From positions 1 through 29,400 of the forward strand of contig JAGYLT010000002.1 of assembly GCA_018400545.1 (NCBI GenBank): 29,400 nt of DNA, read 5' to 3'. Source of the stretch: Bacteroidales bacterium (GTDB lineage Bacteria > Bacteroidota > Bacteroidia > Bacteroidales > 4484-276). Positions 18,229 to 28,280 of this stretch are shown here, one piece after another. Under the pieces are notes generated by a model. The model did not search any database. It saw only the letters and a list, made by a program, of their open reading frames with translations, and had not been told where the DNA came from. A program made the position numbers and the translations under genes. Numbering within the stretch: position 1 is the first letter of the stretch; each line of letters starts with the position of its first letter.

Positions 18229-19584
18229 TTAGTTCCATTTCTGTTCAAAGTCGCACCCGGAGAATTCTCCGTTAATTTTTATGTAGGCTTTTTTGGCATT
18301 TTTGCTGATCCATTCCACAAGGGTTTCCTGCTTTTTCATTTGGAGGGCCCATTCCTGAATCTGGTTGTAATCCTCATCGAGATTAGCCCGGTGGGGCTTG
18401 GTGCGCCGCTTGAGGTAGAGCAGCCGGTAAGCCTCCTCCCCGCTTTCATCCTGCATCAACACGGGTGTTGACAACTCTCCAACCTCCATTTTGTCGATCA
18501 CAAAAAACACCTTTGGGTCGAGTTGATCCACCGGCCATTGTGCAGCTCCCGTCATTGGGTTGATCAGAATCCCGCCGTTGTTTTTGGATGGATCGGTTGA
18601 ATATTTTCTGACGGCATCTTCAAAACTCACCGAATCATTCCGGATCAATCCGGCAATGCTGTCGAGAAAGTTTCTGGCTTTTGCCATTTCCACGGGGGAT
18701 ACTTTTGGCCGGATTAAAATATGGCGCACCCGCACAAATTCTCCACGCAACTGGATGCCCTGGATGATATGAAATCCGGCTTCCGTTTCCACAATTCCGG
18801 AAACCTCACCCGGCTCGAGTTTGAATGCCACAGCTTCAAATTCAGGATAAAGTTCGCCCCGGCCATGCAACCCGATATCACCGCCCTGCTTTGCAGAACC
18901 GGGGTCTTCGGAATACAGCCTGGCAAGTGCCTCAAAACTTTCGCCGTTCAGCACACGTTCGCGCAATTTCCGCAGGCGTTCTTTCACATCAAACTTTTCT
19001 TCATAGGTAATGGGCGGCTTCTTAACAATCTGTGCAACTTCAACTACCGAACTGATCAGCGGAATGCTGTCTTTGGGCATGTCTTTGAAAAACTTCCTCA
19101 CCTCGGAAGGCGTAACCTGGGTGTTCAGGGTTATTTCTTCCTGAACCTGGTTTCCCAAAAGCTGATCGGCAACCACACCGCGAAGCTCGTCTTTAAATTC
19201 CAGGATGGATTTACCGTAATATTCTTCCAGCTTTTCCTGTGACCCGAATTGCTGAATAAAATAGCGCATGCGGCGGTCCAGCTCCGAGCTTACCTGATCG
19301 GGAGTAACTTCAATACTGTCGATTTCGGCTTTGTGAAGCATCAGTTTTTCGAAGAGCAGGTTTTCAAGAATCTGGCATTTCACCTTCGATTCGGTGCCCT
19401 TGATGCCACCCTGCATCCGCATCTGGATGTACTGGTTTTCGATGTCGGAACGAAGCACGAAATTCTTACCAACCACAGCAACCACCTCATCAATAATAAC
19501 GGTGTCGGATTGCATCCGGGCTTCAGCTCCGGAAATCGCAGCCAGCGAAAAAATTAAAATCAATATATTTTTTAAAAACTTCAT
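18229..19584 (-). CDS. surA: SurA-like periplasmic chaperone / peptidyl-prolyl isomerase
   Basis: A 451-residue secreted protein with a signal peptide (1 to about 22). A SurA N-terminal domain (DEVVAVVGKNFVLRSDIENQ, 32-51, then helices to about 165) is followed by two parvulin rotamase domains at about 180-280 (with GGDIGLHGRGELYPEFEAVA) and 283-390 (RVRHILIRPK onward, NNGGILINP). SurA escorts unfolded outer-membrane barrels across the periplasm. It is the third of three consecutive folding-factor genes (gap to the preceding one 16 bases). Confidence 0.93.
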   Translation of the reverse strand: MKFLKNILILIFSLAAISGAEARMQSDTVIIDEVVAVVGKNFVLRSDIENQYIQMRMQGGIKGTESKVKCQILENLLFEKLMLHKAEIDSIEVTPDQVSSELDRRMRYFIQQFGSQEKLEEYYGKSILEFKDELRGVVADQLLGNQVQEEITLNTQVTPSEVRKFFKDMPKDSIPLISSVVEVAQIVKKPPITYEEKFDVKERLRKLRERVLNGESFEALARLYSEDPGSAKQGGDIGLHGRGELYPEFEAVAFKLEPGEVSGIVETEAGFHIIQGIQLRGEFVRVRHILIRPKVSPVEMAKARNFLDSIAGLIRNDSVSFEDAVRKYSTDPSKNNGGILINPMTGAAQWPVDQLDPKVFFVIDKMEVGELSTPVLMQDESGEEAYRLLYLKRRTKPHRANLDEDYNQIQEWALQMKKQETLVEWISKNAKKAYIKINGEFSGCDFEQKWN

Positions 19585-19600
19585 GGGGGCAATTAATGGT

Positions 19601-20449
19601 TTAATAGATTTCTACATTACTTTCTGATATTGCCTGATCGTAAACATCCTGATGCATCTTGCTGATCAACTGTTTTTTTCGTTTGTTCAGTATAATCGAC
19701 CTGATGTTTTTTTCTTCAACGGAAAGTGGTGAAACCTCCCCCCTCAGTCCATAATCAAGGATGTGGACATAATACCAGGTGTTAACTTCACGATGTTCCA
19801 CAAACCGGTTGTTGGTTAGAAAAACCTCGGCGTTGTTTACCTGCAAAGGTACTTTTTCGAGCAAATCATCAAAAGTGATCCAGCTTCTGTCGATCAGTCC
19901 AAAATCTTCTGCATAACGAATACAGTAAAATTCCAGTGAATCGCGATCAATTTCCTTTTCTGATTTAACCAGTTCCCTGATCACATTTCTGTATGGCGAG
20001 TCCTGCTTAACTTTCGCAAAAATTGTCCTTACAATATTTTCGTTGAGTTTGAAATTGCCGGAATTCCGGTTGTAGTAATCCTCAATCTCATCCTGACTCA
20101 CAACCGTATCGAGTTTTTGCCTGATCAACTCCGATTCGTATTCAAAAATAATCAGAGAGTTTCGGTAATCTTCAAGCTGTCGGGAAAAATCTTTCTGTTC
20201 GTTGGTTAAATTTTTTTCAGCCTGTGAAAGTAAAATCTGATTTTTTACCCAGTTGTTCAGGTAATTTTGAACCAGGAGCAGGCTGTCGGATGGGCTGGAA
20301 CCGGGAGGGACAATTCTTTCGATATCGGATAAATAAAGATACTCATCATAAGCCCTGGCAATTACACGATCAGAATCGCTGAAAGTGGCTTTGTTGCATG
20401 CTGATATGATGAGTACCAAAAATAAAACTGAAATATTTTTTATCTTCAA
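19601..20449 (-). CDS. SurA_N/PrsA-like lipoprotein without a parvulin domain
   Basis: A 282-residue predicted lipoprotein (lipobox ISAC, Cys18). The helical middle with QNYLNNWVKNQILLSQAEKN and later YYNRNSGNFKLNE resembles the chaperone part of SurA/PrsA. I see no HIL..GxHxI rotamase signature, so it is probably a non-catalytic periplasmic folding factor. It lies between two parvulin genes (gaps of 12 and 16 bases), which supports a shared role. The start is TTG (20449-20447): an in-frame stop lies five codons upstream and no ATG intervenes before the signal sequence. Confidence 0.75.
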   Translation of the reverse strand: MKIKNISVLFLVLIISACNKATFSDSDRVIARAYDEYLYLSDIERIVPPGSSPSDSLLLVQNYLNNWVKNQILLSQAEKNLTNEQKDFSRQLEDYRNSLIIFEYESELIRQKLDTVVSQDEIEDYYNRNSGNFKLNENIVRTIFAKVKQDSPYRNVIRELVKSEKEIDRDSLEFYCIRYAEDFGLIDRSWITFDDLLEKVPLQVNNAEVFLTNNRFVEHREVNTWYYVHILDYGLRGEVSPLSVEEKNIRSIILNKRKKQLISKMHQDVYDQAISESNVEIY

Positions 20450-20461
20450 ATCAATGTCCGG

Positions 20462-22483
20462 CTATTTTAACTCCGATAAAACGTCTTCATGTACCTTTAC
20501 TGTATATTTTCCCCTTAATTCTTTTATCCATTCCTTTTCGAGGTAGTTTTGATAATCGGCAGTAATAAGCCCGCGTGCTTCGGATAGCGTTTTTGGCTCG
20601 GGGTCAACCAATTCATGAATGATGAAAAATGCGGCATCTCCGTTGTCATCGTAAACAACCGATGAGATTCCTTTTTCCCAGTTGATTTTATCCACAAATT
20701 CATTTTCCCCTTTGGCGAATTTCTTTTGCTTCACTTTTACATCCAGTGTATTATCGTTAACCAATACTGTGGACAACTGATCGGGCTCCATGCCATTTTC
20801 AATCAGGTCGCGGGCTTTTTCCGCATCTTCGGGAACGGAGGAAGAAACCATGGTAGCTTCAATCCGATTGTCCCACATGTATTTATCCTTGTTGGCCTCG
20901 TAAAATTCTTTCAGCCCGGTGGTATCTCTGATGGCCTTTGACCAAACCATCTGGTCGGTGAGTTCAAACAACAGTATGCCATCGCGGTATTCCTTTACAA
21001 GGGCTTTAAATTCAGGATATTTTTCCTCAAGGCGTGCATCTTCAAATTCAATCACTTTATCATCCACCCATTTGTTATAGGTTTTATCCACAAAGCTTGC
21101 GATGGTTTCTTTGGTGTTGATGGACTGATGCTTTTCGATAAATTCAGCAAATTCCTGCTGGTTATATTTTTCATCGCCAAGGGTAAAAATGGTTTTGTCG
21201 AGACCCTTTGCCATTGAGGCCTTCCATTTTCTTTTATAAACTGATGAATCAATCACAGCATAAAAATCCTTCACGGCATCGTCCATTTTTGTATAGTCGG
21301 CTTCCTGTTTTATTTTTCTGATAATCGACTTTTTACTTTCATCGGAGCGCTGATCTTTCGAAAGGCTTTGTTTGAGGTCGGCTTTTTCCTCATCGAACGA
21401 TTTGATTGGCTTGGTATCGATGAGTTTAATGATGTGCCAGCCGTAAGAAGTGAGTATCGGCCTGGAAATCATGCCTGTATCGGGGATGGAGCGGATGCCG
21501 TTTATAAAATTGGGCACCATGCGGTTTGATCCGAACCAGGGCAGTTTGCCACCGTTGTTTGCCGAGCTTTTATCATCAGATTTGGTTTGCACCAATTCGT
21601 TCCAGTTTGCACCGGCATTCAGCGCATCATATATGGAGTCGATTCTTATTTCGAGGTTGGCTGAATCTTCTGCGGTTGCGTCCTGCGGCATTTTCAGGAA
21701 AATGTGTGCCACCTGCACTTTTCCGAGGGCCGGCTGTTTGCTTTGGACTTTAATAAGGTGATAGCCGAATTCAGTCCTGACAGGCATGGAAATTTCTTCT
21801 TCTTCGAGGGCATACGAGGCATCCTCGAATGGCAGCACCATATCAAACACCGTGAAATATCCAATGTCGCCGCGGTTACCTTTTCTGGCCGGCTGAAATC
21901 CGCGTGCAGGCATGTCTCTCGCCGACGGGTCTTCCGAAACATCTTCGGCAACTGCATTAAAATCTTCGCCATCTTCAACAATCCGCTTCCTGATTTCCAG
22001 GGTTTTGTTATAAGCTTCCAGGGTATCCTGAGGGCTGGCATACTTGTCAACACGAATCAGAATGTGGCTTACACGAAGGTCAAGTTTCTTGCGTTCGTAA
22101 GCATCCTGCAATAGTTGTGCATTCACCTCTTCATCAACAAAATAGGGCTTTGCCAGTTGATCGCGGTAACCTTTCAGCTCATTGATGAACGAGCGGTTGG
22201 TATCCAAACCACGCGCTTCCGCCTCTTTCACCTTAAGCTTAAAATTGATGAACAGATCCAGGTACTCTTCCACAGATTTTTTGTCGAGTACCTCGCCTTC
22301 CACATTATTTTTCTGATAAACCGAGAGAAACTCTTCGGTAGTCACTTTTTCATCACCAATTTCCAATAGCACTTTATCATTGCCCCGTTGGGCTGAGAGG
22401 TTAAGTGAGATTAATGAAAAACCCAGCACAATAGCTGCTATCAAGCTTCCGGGACGGTTTTTAATCATGGAAAAATTTGCCAT
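20462..22483 (-). CDS. Multi-domain parvulin-type peptidyl-prolyl isomerase
   Basis: A 673-residue periplasmic protein of the PpiD/SurA class. The N-terminal signal region contains one hydrophobic helix (about 12-31, cleavage likely after LSA). A SurA_N-like helical part (about 35-135) is followed by a first parvulin domain (RVSHILIRVD at 137-146 to EFGYHLIKV at 238-246) and a second (VQVAHIFLKM at 257-266 to YGWHIIKL). The C-terminal ~300 residues form a further helical chaperone-like part with a possible third, degenerate rotamase unit. It is the first of three folding-factor genes, 102 bases downstream of guaB. Confidence 0.9.
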   Translation of the reverse strand: MANFSMIKNRPGSLIAAIVLGFSLISLNLSAQRGNDKVLLEIGDEKVTTEEFLSVYQKNNVEGEVLDKKSVEEYLDLFINFKLKVKEAEARGLDTNRSFINELKGYRDQLAKPYFVDEEVNAQLLQDAYERKKLDLRVSHILIRVDKYASPQDTLEAYNKTLEIRKRIVEDGEDFNAVAEDVSEDPSARDMPARGFQPARKGNRGDIGYFTVFDMVLPFEDASYALEEEEISMPVRTEFGYHLIKVQSKQPALGKVQVAHIFLKMPQDATAEDSANLEIRIDSIYDALNAGANWNELVQTKSDDKSSANNGGKLPWFGSNRMVPNFINGIRSIPDTGMISRPILTSYGWHIIKLIDTKPIKSFDEEKADLKQSLSKDQRSDESKKSIIRKIKQEADYTKMDDAVKDFYAVIDSSVYKRKWKASMAKGLDKTIFTLGDEKYNQQEFAEFIEKHQSINTKETIASFVDKTYNKWVDDKVIEFEDARLEEKYPEFKALVKEYRDGILLFELTDQMVWSKAIRDTTGLKEFYEANKDKYMWDNRIEATMVSSSVPEDAEKARDLIENGMEPDQLSTVLVNDNTLDVKVKQKKFAKGENEFVDKINWEKGISSVVYDDNGDAAFFIIHELVDPEPKTLSEARGLITADYQNYLEKEWIKELRGKYTVKVHEDVLSELK

Positions 22484-22585
22484 ATTACTTTCTTTGTTTT
22501 AAAATTTTGCCTTTTACTTTCAATCAGAATGTTATCAGATACGATAAATCCCATAAATTATTTTATCGGGAAATATTTACAATGG

Positions 22586-24058
22586 TTAAAATTTGCTGTA
22601 ATTGGGCGCTTCACGTGTAATGGTTATGTCGTGCGGATGGCTTTCGGCAATACCTGCCGGACTCACTTTTATAAACCGGGCATTTTGCAGATCGGCAATG
22701 CTGGCCGAGCCGGTATAGCCCATTCCCGCGCGCAGGCCGCCCACCATTTGGTGGACCACTTCCGACAAAGCCCCTTTGTAAGGTACGCGTCCCACAATGC
22801 CTTCGGGCACCAGTTTTTGAATGTCCTCCTCCATATCCTGGAAATAGCGGTCTTTCGACCCCATCTGCATGGCTTCGATGGAGCCCATGCCCCGGTATGT
22901 TTTGTATTTGCGGCCTTCGTAAATAATGGTGTCGCCGGGCGATTCGTCAACGCCAGCAAACAACGATCCGGCCATGATTGAGTCAGCGCCGGCGGCAATA
23001 GCCTTGGCAATATCACCGGTGTATCGAATGCCTCCATCTGCAATAACGGGCACACCGCTGTTTCGGATGGCGTTCGACACTTTGTAAACTGCGGTCAACT
23101 GCGGAATGCCGATGCCGGCGATAATCCGGGTTGTACAAATCGATCCCGGCCCGATACCTACTTTAACTGCATTGGCACCAATTTTCACCAGCGCTTTGGC
23201 AGCCTCTTCGGTTCCAATATTTCCGACCACAAGTTGAAGGTCGGGATATTTTTTACGAATGGCTTCGGTGGTGCGCAAAACACCCTGAGAATGTCCGTGC
23301 GCCGTATCGATCACCACGGCATCCACCTGGTACTTTACCAGTTCATCCACCCGGTCCATAAAATCGGCACCAACGCTAACCGCAGCAGCCACACGTAGCC
23401 GGCCACGCTCATCCTTGCAGGCATTGGGGCGGGCTTTAATTTTAATGATGTCTTTGTAAGTGATCAGGCCTACCAGTTTAAAATCTTTGTCAACAACCGG
23501 AAGCTTTTCAATTTTATGTTCCTGAAGAATATCCGCAGCACGCTCAAAATCGGTAAACTCAGTGGTTGTGATCAGGTTCTCCTTGGTCATCACCTCATCC
23601 ACAGGCCTTTCCAGATTCCGCTCGAAGCGCAGGTCGCGATTGGTAACAATACCTACGAGTTTGTTGCTTTTGGTCACTACCGGAATCCCGCCTATACTGA
23701 ATTCTTTCATCATGGCCAGCGCATCAGCAACTTTGGCGGTTTTATCAAGTGTTACCGGTTCCAGGATCATCCCGTTCTCGGCACGTTTTACGCGCCTCAC
23801 CTCATTGGCCTGCTTATCAATGCTCATATTTTTGTGCAACACACCAATGCCGCCCTCCTGGGCAATGGCAATGGCCAGTTTGTGTTCGGTAACGGTATCC
23901 ATTGCAGCGGATACAATGGGGATCTTCATGGTAATCCCTGAAGTAAACCTGGTGGAAAGGTCAACGTCACGTGGCATTACCTTACTGTAGGCGGGAAGTA
24001 AAAGTACGTCATCGTAGGTTAAGCCCTCGCCGGCGAATTTATCCTGATTTTGAGCCAT
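22586..24058 (-). CDS. guaB: Inosine-5'-monophosphate dehydrogenase
   Basis: A 490-residue cytosolic enzyme oxidising IMP to XMP with NAD+, the committed step of GMP synthesis. Start motif [12 protein letters not shown] (14-25), two CBS domains at about 95-212, the IMP/NAD loop [11 protein letters not shown] (301-311) with catalytic Cys308, [13 protein letters not shown], and the flap GSKDRYFQ. Full length, with no missing residues noticed. It has its own -7 element at 24084-24091 and leads a long co-directional series of genes. Confidence 0.98.
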   Translation of the reverse strand: MAQNQDKFAGEGLTYDDVLLLPAYSKVMPRDVDLSTRFTSGITMKIPIVSAAMDTVTEHKLAIAIAQEGGIGVLHKNMSIDKQANEVRRVKRAENGMILEPVTLDKTAKVADALAMMKEFSIGGIPVVTKSNKLVGIVTNRDLRFERNLERPVDEVMTKENLITTTEFTDFERAADILQEHKIEKLPVVDKDFKLVGLITYKDIIKIKARPNACKDERGRLRVAAAVSVGADFMDRVDELVKYQVDAVVIDTAHGHSQGVLRTTEAIRKKYPDLQLVVGNIGTEEAAKALVKIGANAVKVGIGPGSICTTRIIAGIGIPQLTAVYKVSNAIRNSGVPVIADGGIRYTGDIAKAIAAGADSIMAGSLFAGVDESPGDTIIYEGRKYKTYRGMGSIEAMQMGSKDRYFQDMEEDIQKLVPEGIVGRVPYKGALSEVVHQMVGGLRAGMGYTGSASIADLQNARFIKVSPAGIAESHPHDITITREAPNYSKF

Positions 24059-24083
24059 TTGAGTCGGGTTTGAAAAATTGGCG

Positions 24084-24091
24084 CAAAGGTA
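24084..24091 (-). promoter_or_regulatory. -7 promoter element of guaB
   Basis: Reads TACCTTTG on the - strand (TAnnTTTG), 25 bases upstream of the guaB ATG. The short leader leaves no room for a riboswitch. Confidence 0.5.
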
Positions 24092-24116
24092 AAACTTTTG
24101 AAATGAAAAGCTAACC

Positions 24117-24143
24117 TAAAAAAAACAATCCCGTGCCGGGTTT
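24117..24143 (-). terminator. Probable terminator after the LPP20/FlgT-N-like operon
   Basis: A short stem CCCG (24130-24133) / CGGG (24137-24140) with weaker outer pairs is followed on the - strand by eight T (complement of 24118-24125). It lies directly after the stop at 24151. The stem is short, so confidence is moderate. Confidence 0.55.
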
Positions 24144-24150
24144 ACCGGGG

Positions 24151-25593
24151 TTATTTCATCCACTGATCGCCTTTAAATGGCTCAACACGAACTTTTGAAA
24201 TCTGATTAAACTCTTCTTCGGTAAAATCCTTTTCGATACTAAAAGAGAAACCAAGTGCAGGTATTTTATTGAATATCATGCCGCGGTAGGCTGATTTCGC
24301 ATTATCACTCCAAACTTCCGGGTCGATGGGAGCATACTGCGCGTAAAAGGCATCAGGAATAAAATCGAAATCAGGGTTGCTATCTCCGGTTTCGAATACT
24401 ACCCTGCAATGTGCCGATTCAAAAAGAAACGTAATGTAATCCTGAATCACTTCGATTGTTTTGGGGTTCATAAATTTGTAGAAAGTAACCACTTTGCTAT
24501 TGGTCAATAAATTCTCTCCCTCCGATAATACGAGCACATACGGTGAAAAATCCCTGGTAAAGAAATCGAACACAACATTGTATTTGTTGAGCCATGATTC
24601 ATTCACACGATTTTTATCCTGCTGGGTCAATGGCTTTTCATATTGTTTGAATGTCAGCCCCATCAGCCCCGTCATTTCATTAATTCCATAAAACTTAAAC
24701 GGCACGCTCCTCCGGTTTCCATAGGCGGTTCGCTTGTTAACCATTTTTGGTTCAACGATGGGAACGATCAAGTCCACAAAACGGGTGGCTTCCTTTACTT
24801 CACCTTTTCTATTTCGTTTGATGCTGCCATCCTTATTTCGTTTATACACTTTAAAAGCATACCTGTCGTATGGAATGGACTTCTCGCTGTTTTGACGCAC
24901 AAGGTGGCTCACAGGCAACTGGTATCGCAACTCCTCAGTTTCCAAAGCAAGTTCAGAAAGAATGTTTTTCAGATTGAAAAATTCAATGGTATAGTTGGGG
25001 TTGGTTTTGGCAGACACCGTACCTGTAAACGTGTATGTGTTTCCTTTCCGTGCTGGTTCCTCCACATGGATATTGTAATCCCAGATAATCCCGTAATTTT
25101 TCAATTCGTGAACATTGAAAAGGGCCTGGGCCATCTTGTGCTCATCCACTTTCATATTGTCCCATTCCTTGAGTTTACTTACCAATCCACCAGCGTTGTA
25201 ATCAACTTTGAGCCCGCTGGCTTCAAGCCTTTCAATCATTTGCTTTTCAACAATAATGGCTGCGGCTACCACTTTGTAATCATCCTCAAATTTACTCTCG
25301 GAAAGTTTGCGGTGCTCCTTGATAAACCCACGACTCAGAGATAGCACTTCATCCTTCACAATTTCATCATTTTCAATTTCGGTGATGCTGCTAACATAAA
25401 CACCGGCAGCCTGTTCCACGGCATTTTGAAGCGCATTTTGAAGCGCCTCTTCAGGGGTTGGGCCATATCCGTCGGCAATTATCTTTTTTTCACCGTCGAG
25501 CGGTTCAAGTATGATCATATCTGCATCGTCCTGAGCAAATACAACGGGATAACAGAAAATAACGGTTAAAAATGCAAGTAAAATTCTTTTCAT
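24151..25593 (-). CDS. Secreted protein with an FlgT-N-like domain
   Basis: A 480-residue secreted protein with a signal peptide (1-20, ending VVFAQ). Residues about 38-100 (GYGPTPEEALQNALQNAVEQ, VYVSSITEIENDE, then LSLSRGFIKEH) closely follow the helix-loop pattern of the FlgT N-terminal domain, a periplasmic flagellar-motor fold that also occurs in non-flagellar secreted proteins. The remaining ~380 residues I do not recognise; they look mostly beta. Bacteroidota are generally non-flagellated, so a flagellar role is unlikely. It is the last gene of a four-gene operon, 3 bases after the previous stop. A 12-bp tandem repeat inside the FlgT-like helix encodes the ALQN duplication. Confidence 0.75.
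   Translation of the reverse strand: MKRILLAFLTVIFCYPVVFAQDDADMIILEPLDGEKKIIADGYGPTPEEALQNALQNAVEQAAGVYVSSITEIENDEIVKDEVLSLSRGFIKEHRKLSESKFEDDYKVVAAAIIVEKQMIERLEASGLKVDYNAGGLVSKLKEWDNMKVDEHKMAQALFNVHELKNYGIIWDYNIHVEEPARKGNTYTFTGTVSAKTNPNYTIEFFNLKNILSELALETEELRYQLPVSHLVRQNSEKSIPYDRYAFKVYKRNKDGSIKRNRKGEVKEATRFVDLIVPIVEPKMVNKRTAYGNRRSVPFKFYGINEMTGLMGLTFKQYEKPLTQQDKNRVNESWLNKYNVVFDFFTRDFSPYVLVLSEGENLLTNSKVVTFYKFMNPKTIEVIQDYITFLFESAHCRVVFETGDSNPDFDFIPDAFYAQYAPIDPEVWSDNAKSAYRGMIFNKIPALGFSFSIEKDFTEEEFNQISKVRVEPFKGDQWMK
25421..25444 (-). repeat. Exact 12-bp tandem repeat inside a CDS
   Basis: The + strand unit GCATTTTGAAGC occurs twice head to tail (25421-25432 and 25433-25444). It is in frame and duplicates a four-residue ALQN unit in the FlgT-like helix. 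Confidence 0.8.
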
Positions 25594-25596
25594 AAA

Positions 25597-26883
25597 TTAT
25601 TGATTTATAAGATTTGATATTTGGTTTTTGCTCCATTTGTCAATATTCGGAGCATTCAGGTAATATGCTGCCAGTTGCTCAATCCCGCTGTAATTCAACG
25701 CATCAAGACAAAGGCATAAATTTCCTGCAAGATAGGTTGTTTCGCGGTTGAGATAACAGGAGAGCAAAAGAAAGGGCAATGCTTTTTCGGGTTGCTCCTG
25801 AACGCGATAACAGGCACCCGTTAAATTCAATGCCTCAGGCGATATACCTGAAAAATTGATTTCGTCCCGAAGTTTCTCAAGAGCTGTTTCAAAGTCCTCA
25901 TGTGAAAATGCTTCAAGTGCAGCGCTATATTTTTCGCCTGCATAACCGATGCGCATTCCAAACACATCAAGAGCCCCCGGGTAAGCGCCAATCACTTCGA
26001 AAACAGTGGCTTCTTCAAAACCAAAAAATCCGGACATATCTCTGTTTTCGGTAGCAAACAATTGAACCTGACACCATTGATTATCGCAATTTGCAAGGTT
26101 CTCCAAATACGTTTCAAAAATGCTGTCTTTCACAGATACATCAGCACTTGTGAAAAGGATTTTTGCCCTTATCATTTCACCAAAGGGGCAGCTTACGCCC
26201 GCGTTTTCCAAAGCTGAATTTACTTCCCGCTGCATCAAACTATCATAATCAAAGAGGGAATTCTCCAGGCGACTGCCGGGATTCAGGTTTTGTAACTTAC
26301 TGGTGGAGGCATCGATTTGGGCATTGCCACTAAGAAAAACCATCTCAAGATCCAGCATTTCATCCGGGCCGGTTAGTCCGGCAGATACGATGTTACATGC
26401 CCCGTAAAGGGTTTTGTTTTTTCTGAAATCGTACATTAAAATCCGGGTGAAATCGATCTCCTCAGGCATTTGCTGCTCCCCGATAATAAAATCGGTAGTT
26501 GAGCAGTTGAATGTTATGCAGCGTGCACCATCACAAAAATCCCACTGGCCGTGGGAAAAGTCATCTACCTGAGCCTGAAAAGAAAGGTTGGTGTAATCGA
26601 TAAAAGCACCAAATAGCTGATCCTTATCGGGATAATCAAAATCAAGGTTTTTAAAAACAATATAACTTCCCACCAGATCAACAGCCCGCAAACGCAACCG
26701 GTTTTGCACCCGTTTAAGGTGACGACTGCCTTTCACATCCCGTTTAAGTGTGCATTCAACCTGGTACTCTCCAGCCTTTTCAGCTACAAGGAATGAAGCC
26801 TCACTGTTGCTGTAGTGCAATTGTGCAGACAACCAGATTGGAAAAAGATAAAAAATACATGTTAGTCCGAGCCTAAAAGTCAT
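25597..26883 (-). CDS. Secreted protein of unknown function with a TPR-like C-terminus
   Basis: A 428-residue protein with a signal peptide (1 to about 20, ending WLSAQ). The N-terminal ~300 residues are mixed alpha/beta with several cysteines (CDGARCITFNC, NCDNQWC) that may form disulphides. The C-terminal part (about 325-420: YSAALEAFSHEDFETALEKL, ALNLTGACYRVQEQPEKALP) has the helix spacing of tetratricopeptide repeats. I recognise no named family. The ATG overlaps the upstream stop by 11 bases and the next gene starts 3 bases after its stop, so it is tightly embedded in the operon. Confidence 0.7.
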   Translation of the reverse strand: MTFRLGLTCIFYLFPIWLSAQLHYSNSEASFLVAEKAGEYQVECTLKRDVKGSRHLKRVQNRLRLRAVDLVGSYIVFKNLDFDYPDKDQLFGAFIDYTNLSFQAQVDDFSHGQWDFCDGARCITFNCSTTDFIIGEQQMPEEIDFTRILMYDFRKNKTLYGACNIVSAGLTGPDEMLDLEMVFLSGNAQIDASTSKLQNLNPGSRLENSLFDYDSLMQREVNSALENAGVSCPFGEMIRAKILFTSADVSVKDSIFETYLENLANCDNQWCQVQLFATENRDMSGFFGFEEATVFEVIGAYPGALDVFGMRIGYAGEKYSAALEAFSHEDFETALEKLRDEINFSGISPEALNLTGACYRVQEQPEKALPFLLLSCYLNRETTYLAGNLCLCLDALNYSGIEQLAAYYLNAPNIDKWSKNQISNLINQ

Positions 26884-28186
26884 CCTCCTCGCCCGTTACA
26901 ATGGTTTTGCTCTTCTTGGTCTGCTTGCGAATACCTGCTTTTTTAAGTGAGTCTTTGGCCTTTTCCGAATCCAGGAATTCATTTTTCAGTGCATCGGCCT
27001 GTTCGGCATTGGAAGGTGACCATGCCACAACAAATCCTGCAATATCATGACCTGAAATGGGATGCCTGGCTTTCCATTGCCTTACTTCAAAAGTGGCAAG
27101 ATTGAGCGTGCTCTCCTTGGATTCCACAGCCTGTTCCCATTTTTGCCGGCTGAAATATGCCTGATCACCATCATCATATTCTTTGAGCTTTTCAACATTG
27201 GTAAGCGACTCATTTGCTACCAAATCTTCAGCAACGAAATTTTTGATGTTATTCACAGCTTTTAACCTGGCCTGGCTGTATGCGCGCGAAAATGCAGCCG
27301 ACTGCCTTGAAGATGTTGTGCGCACTTCCTGTTGGCCGTAACCAAAAACAACCATTTCGCCATCGCTGTTAAAAGTAACCTGCGATCCCATTTTCCCAAC
27401 CAAATCCGTTTCCGGCATACGCTTCACTTTATCCAGGCTGTTTTTCACTTTGGTCACAGGTATTTGATATTCCGAATTGTTTTTGATGATAGATGCAAGT
27501 GACTGATATTCGGGTGAATATTTCATGCAAACGGCAATCTGATAATCATCGTTACCGGCATCGCCTTCAGCAATCATAATGGTTGCGCAACCTTTTACCA
27601 TACCGGCAACCAAAGATTTTACAGTCTGGTTGAATTCCTGTTCATACACCACCTGTTTTTGATCAGCATTCATTTTATCAATCTCCTCTTTGGAAACACC
27701 GAGATACTCCAGCGCATTGTCAAGCGATTTATCCACCACTTTGGCAGCCTTTTCAAGCATTGATGCTTTTTGGCTGGCATCCGGGTCTTCACCTTCAATG
27801 ATGTCCTCTAACATGGTAAATCCGCGCCCTGATGTGATTTGCTCACCTGCCATACGCAACAGTTCCATTTTTGCGGTGAGTTCGGCAATATTGTAGGCCA
27901 CATCCCTGCTGTTAACAAACCCCGGCATATTGCTTGGCCTGGCGGTTGTTGCTGCTGCAATTACGTAAATAGAACCATCACCATTAATAGAACCCAGAGA
28001 TTTTCCTTTGCGCTGCAGAATTCCGGTTACGGTTTCACGAAGCACATCTTCAGGATATTCAACCATTTCGGTTTTCACATCCTGCGTTTCCTGAACGGCA
28101 TCTGATTTGGCAATATCTGCCGGGTTTTGTGCCTTCAGGACAAATACAAACAAAATTAGTCCAAGAAATAAAGTTAACTTTTTCAT
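26873..28186 (-). CDS. Secreted protein with two LPP20/FlgT-like segments
   Basis: A 437-residue protein. I use the ATG at 28186-28184, which gives a clean signal peptide (MKKLTLFLGLILFVFVLKAQ); the longer reading adds 16 residues with no signal character. Two regions carry the Ala-rich helix seen in LPP20-like domains: one around SRDVAYNIAELTAKMELLRM (near 100) and one around SAAFSRAYSQARLKAVNNIK (near 300), each preceded by a hydrophobic strand (IYVIAAATT, MVVFGYGQQ). The C-terminus is Lys-rich and ends in acidic EEDDF. The gap to the preceding gene is 94 bases without an obvious terminator. Function unknown. Confidence 0.72.
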   Translation of the reverse strand: MKKLTLFLGLILFVFVLKAQNPADIAKSDAVQETQDVKTEMVEYPEDVLRETVTGILQRKGKSLGSINGDGSIYVIAAATTARPSNMPGFVNSRDVAYNIAELTAKMELLRMAGEQITSGRGFTMLEDIIEGEDPDASQKASMLEKAAKVVDKSLDNALEYLGVSKEEIDKMNADQKQVVYEQEFNQTVKSLVAGMVKGCATIMIAEGDAGNDDYQIAVCMKYSPEYQSLASIIKNNSEYQIPVTKVKNSLDKVKRMPETDLVGKMGSQVTFNSDGEMVVFGYGQQEVRTTSSRQSAAFSRAYSQARLKAVNNIKNFVAEDLVANESLTNVEKLKEYDDGDQAYFSRQKWEQAVESKESTLNLATFEVRQWKARHPISGHDIAGFVVAWSPSNAEQADALKNEFLDSEKAKDSLKKAGIRKQTKKSKTIVTGEEDDF

Positions 28187-28280
28187 ATTCAACAATTTTT
28201 GTAATGAATAAATATGTATTTTAAATAGTTCCAAAAAGCTGAATCAAATTACACGGCTGCAGAAAATACCACCCGAAGTA

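Noticed and set aside
18721..19242. A 173-codon + strand open frame over surA
   Set aside because: A shadow of the SurA coding frame; no recognisable motif or start signal.
22542..22568. Inverted repeat CGATAAA / TTTATCG between guaB and the parvulin gene
   Set aside because: AT-rich 7-bp stem with a 13-base loop and no T-run; too weak to call a terminator, and the genes may be co-transcribed.
24643..25344. A 233-codon + strand open frame
   Set aside because: Antisense to the FlgT-N-like gene, which has a signal peptide and family pattern; the + reading shows no domain character and arises from codon bias.
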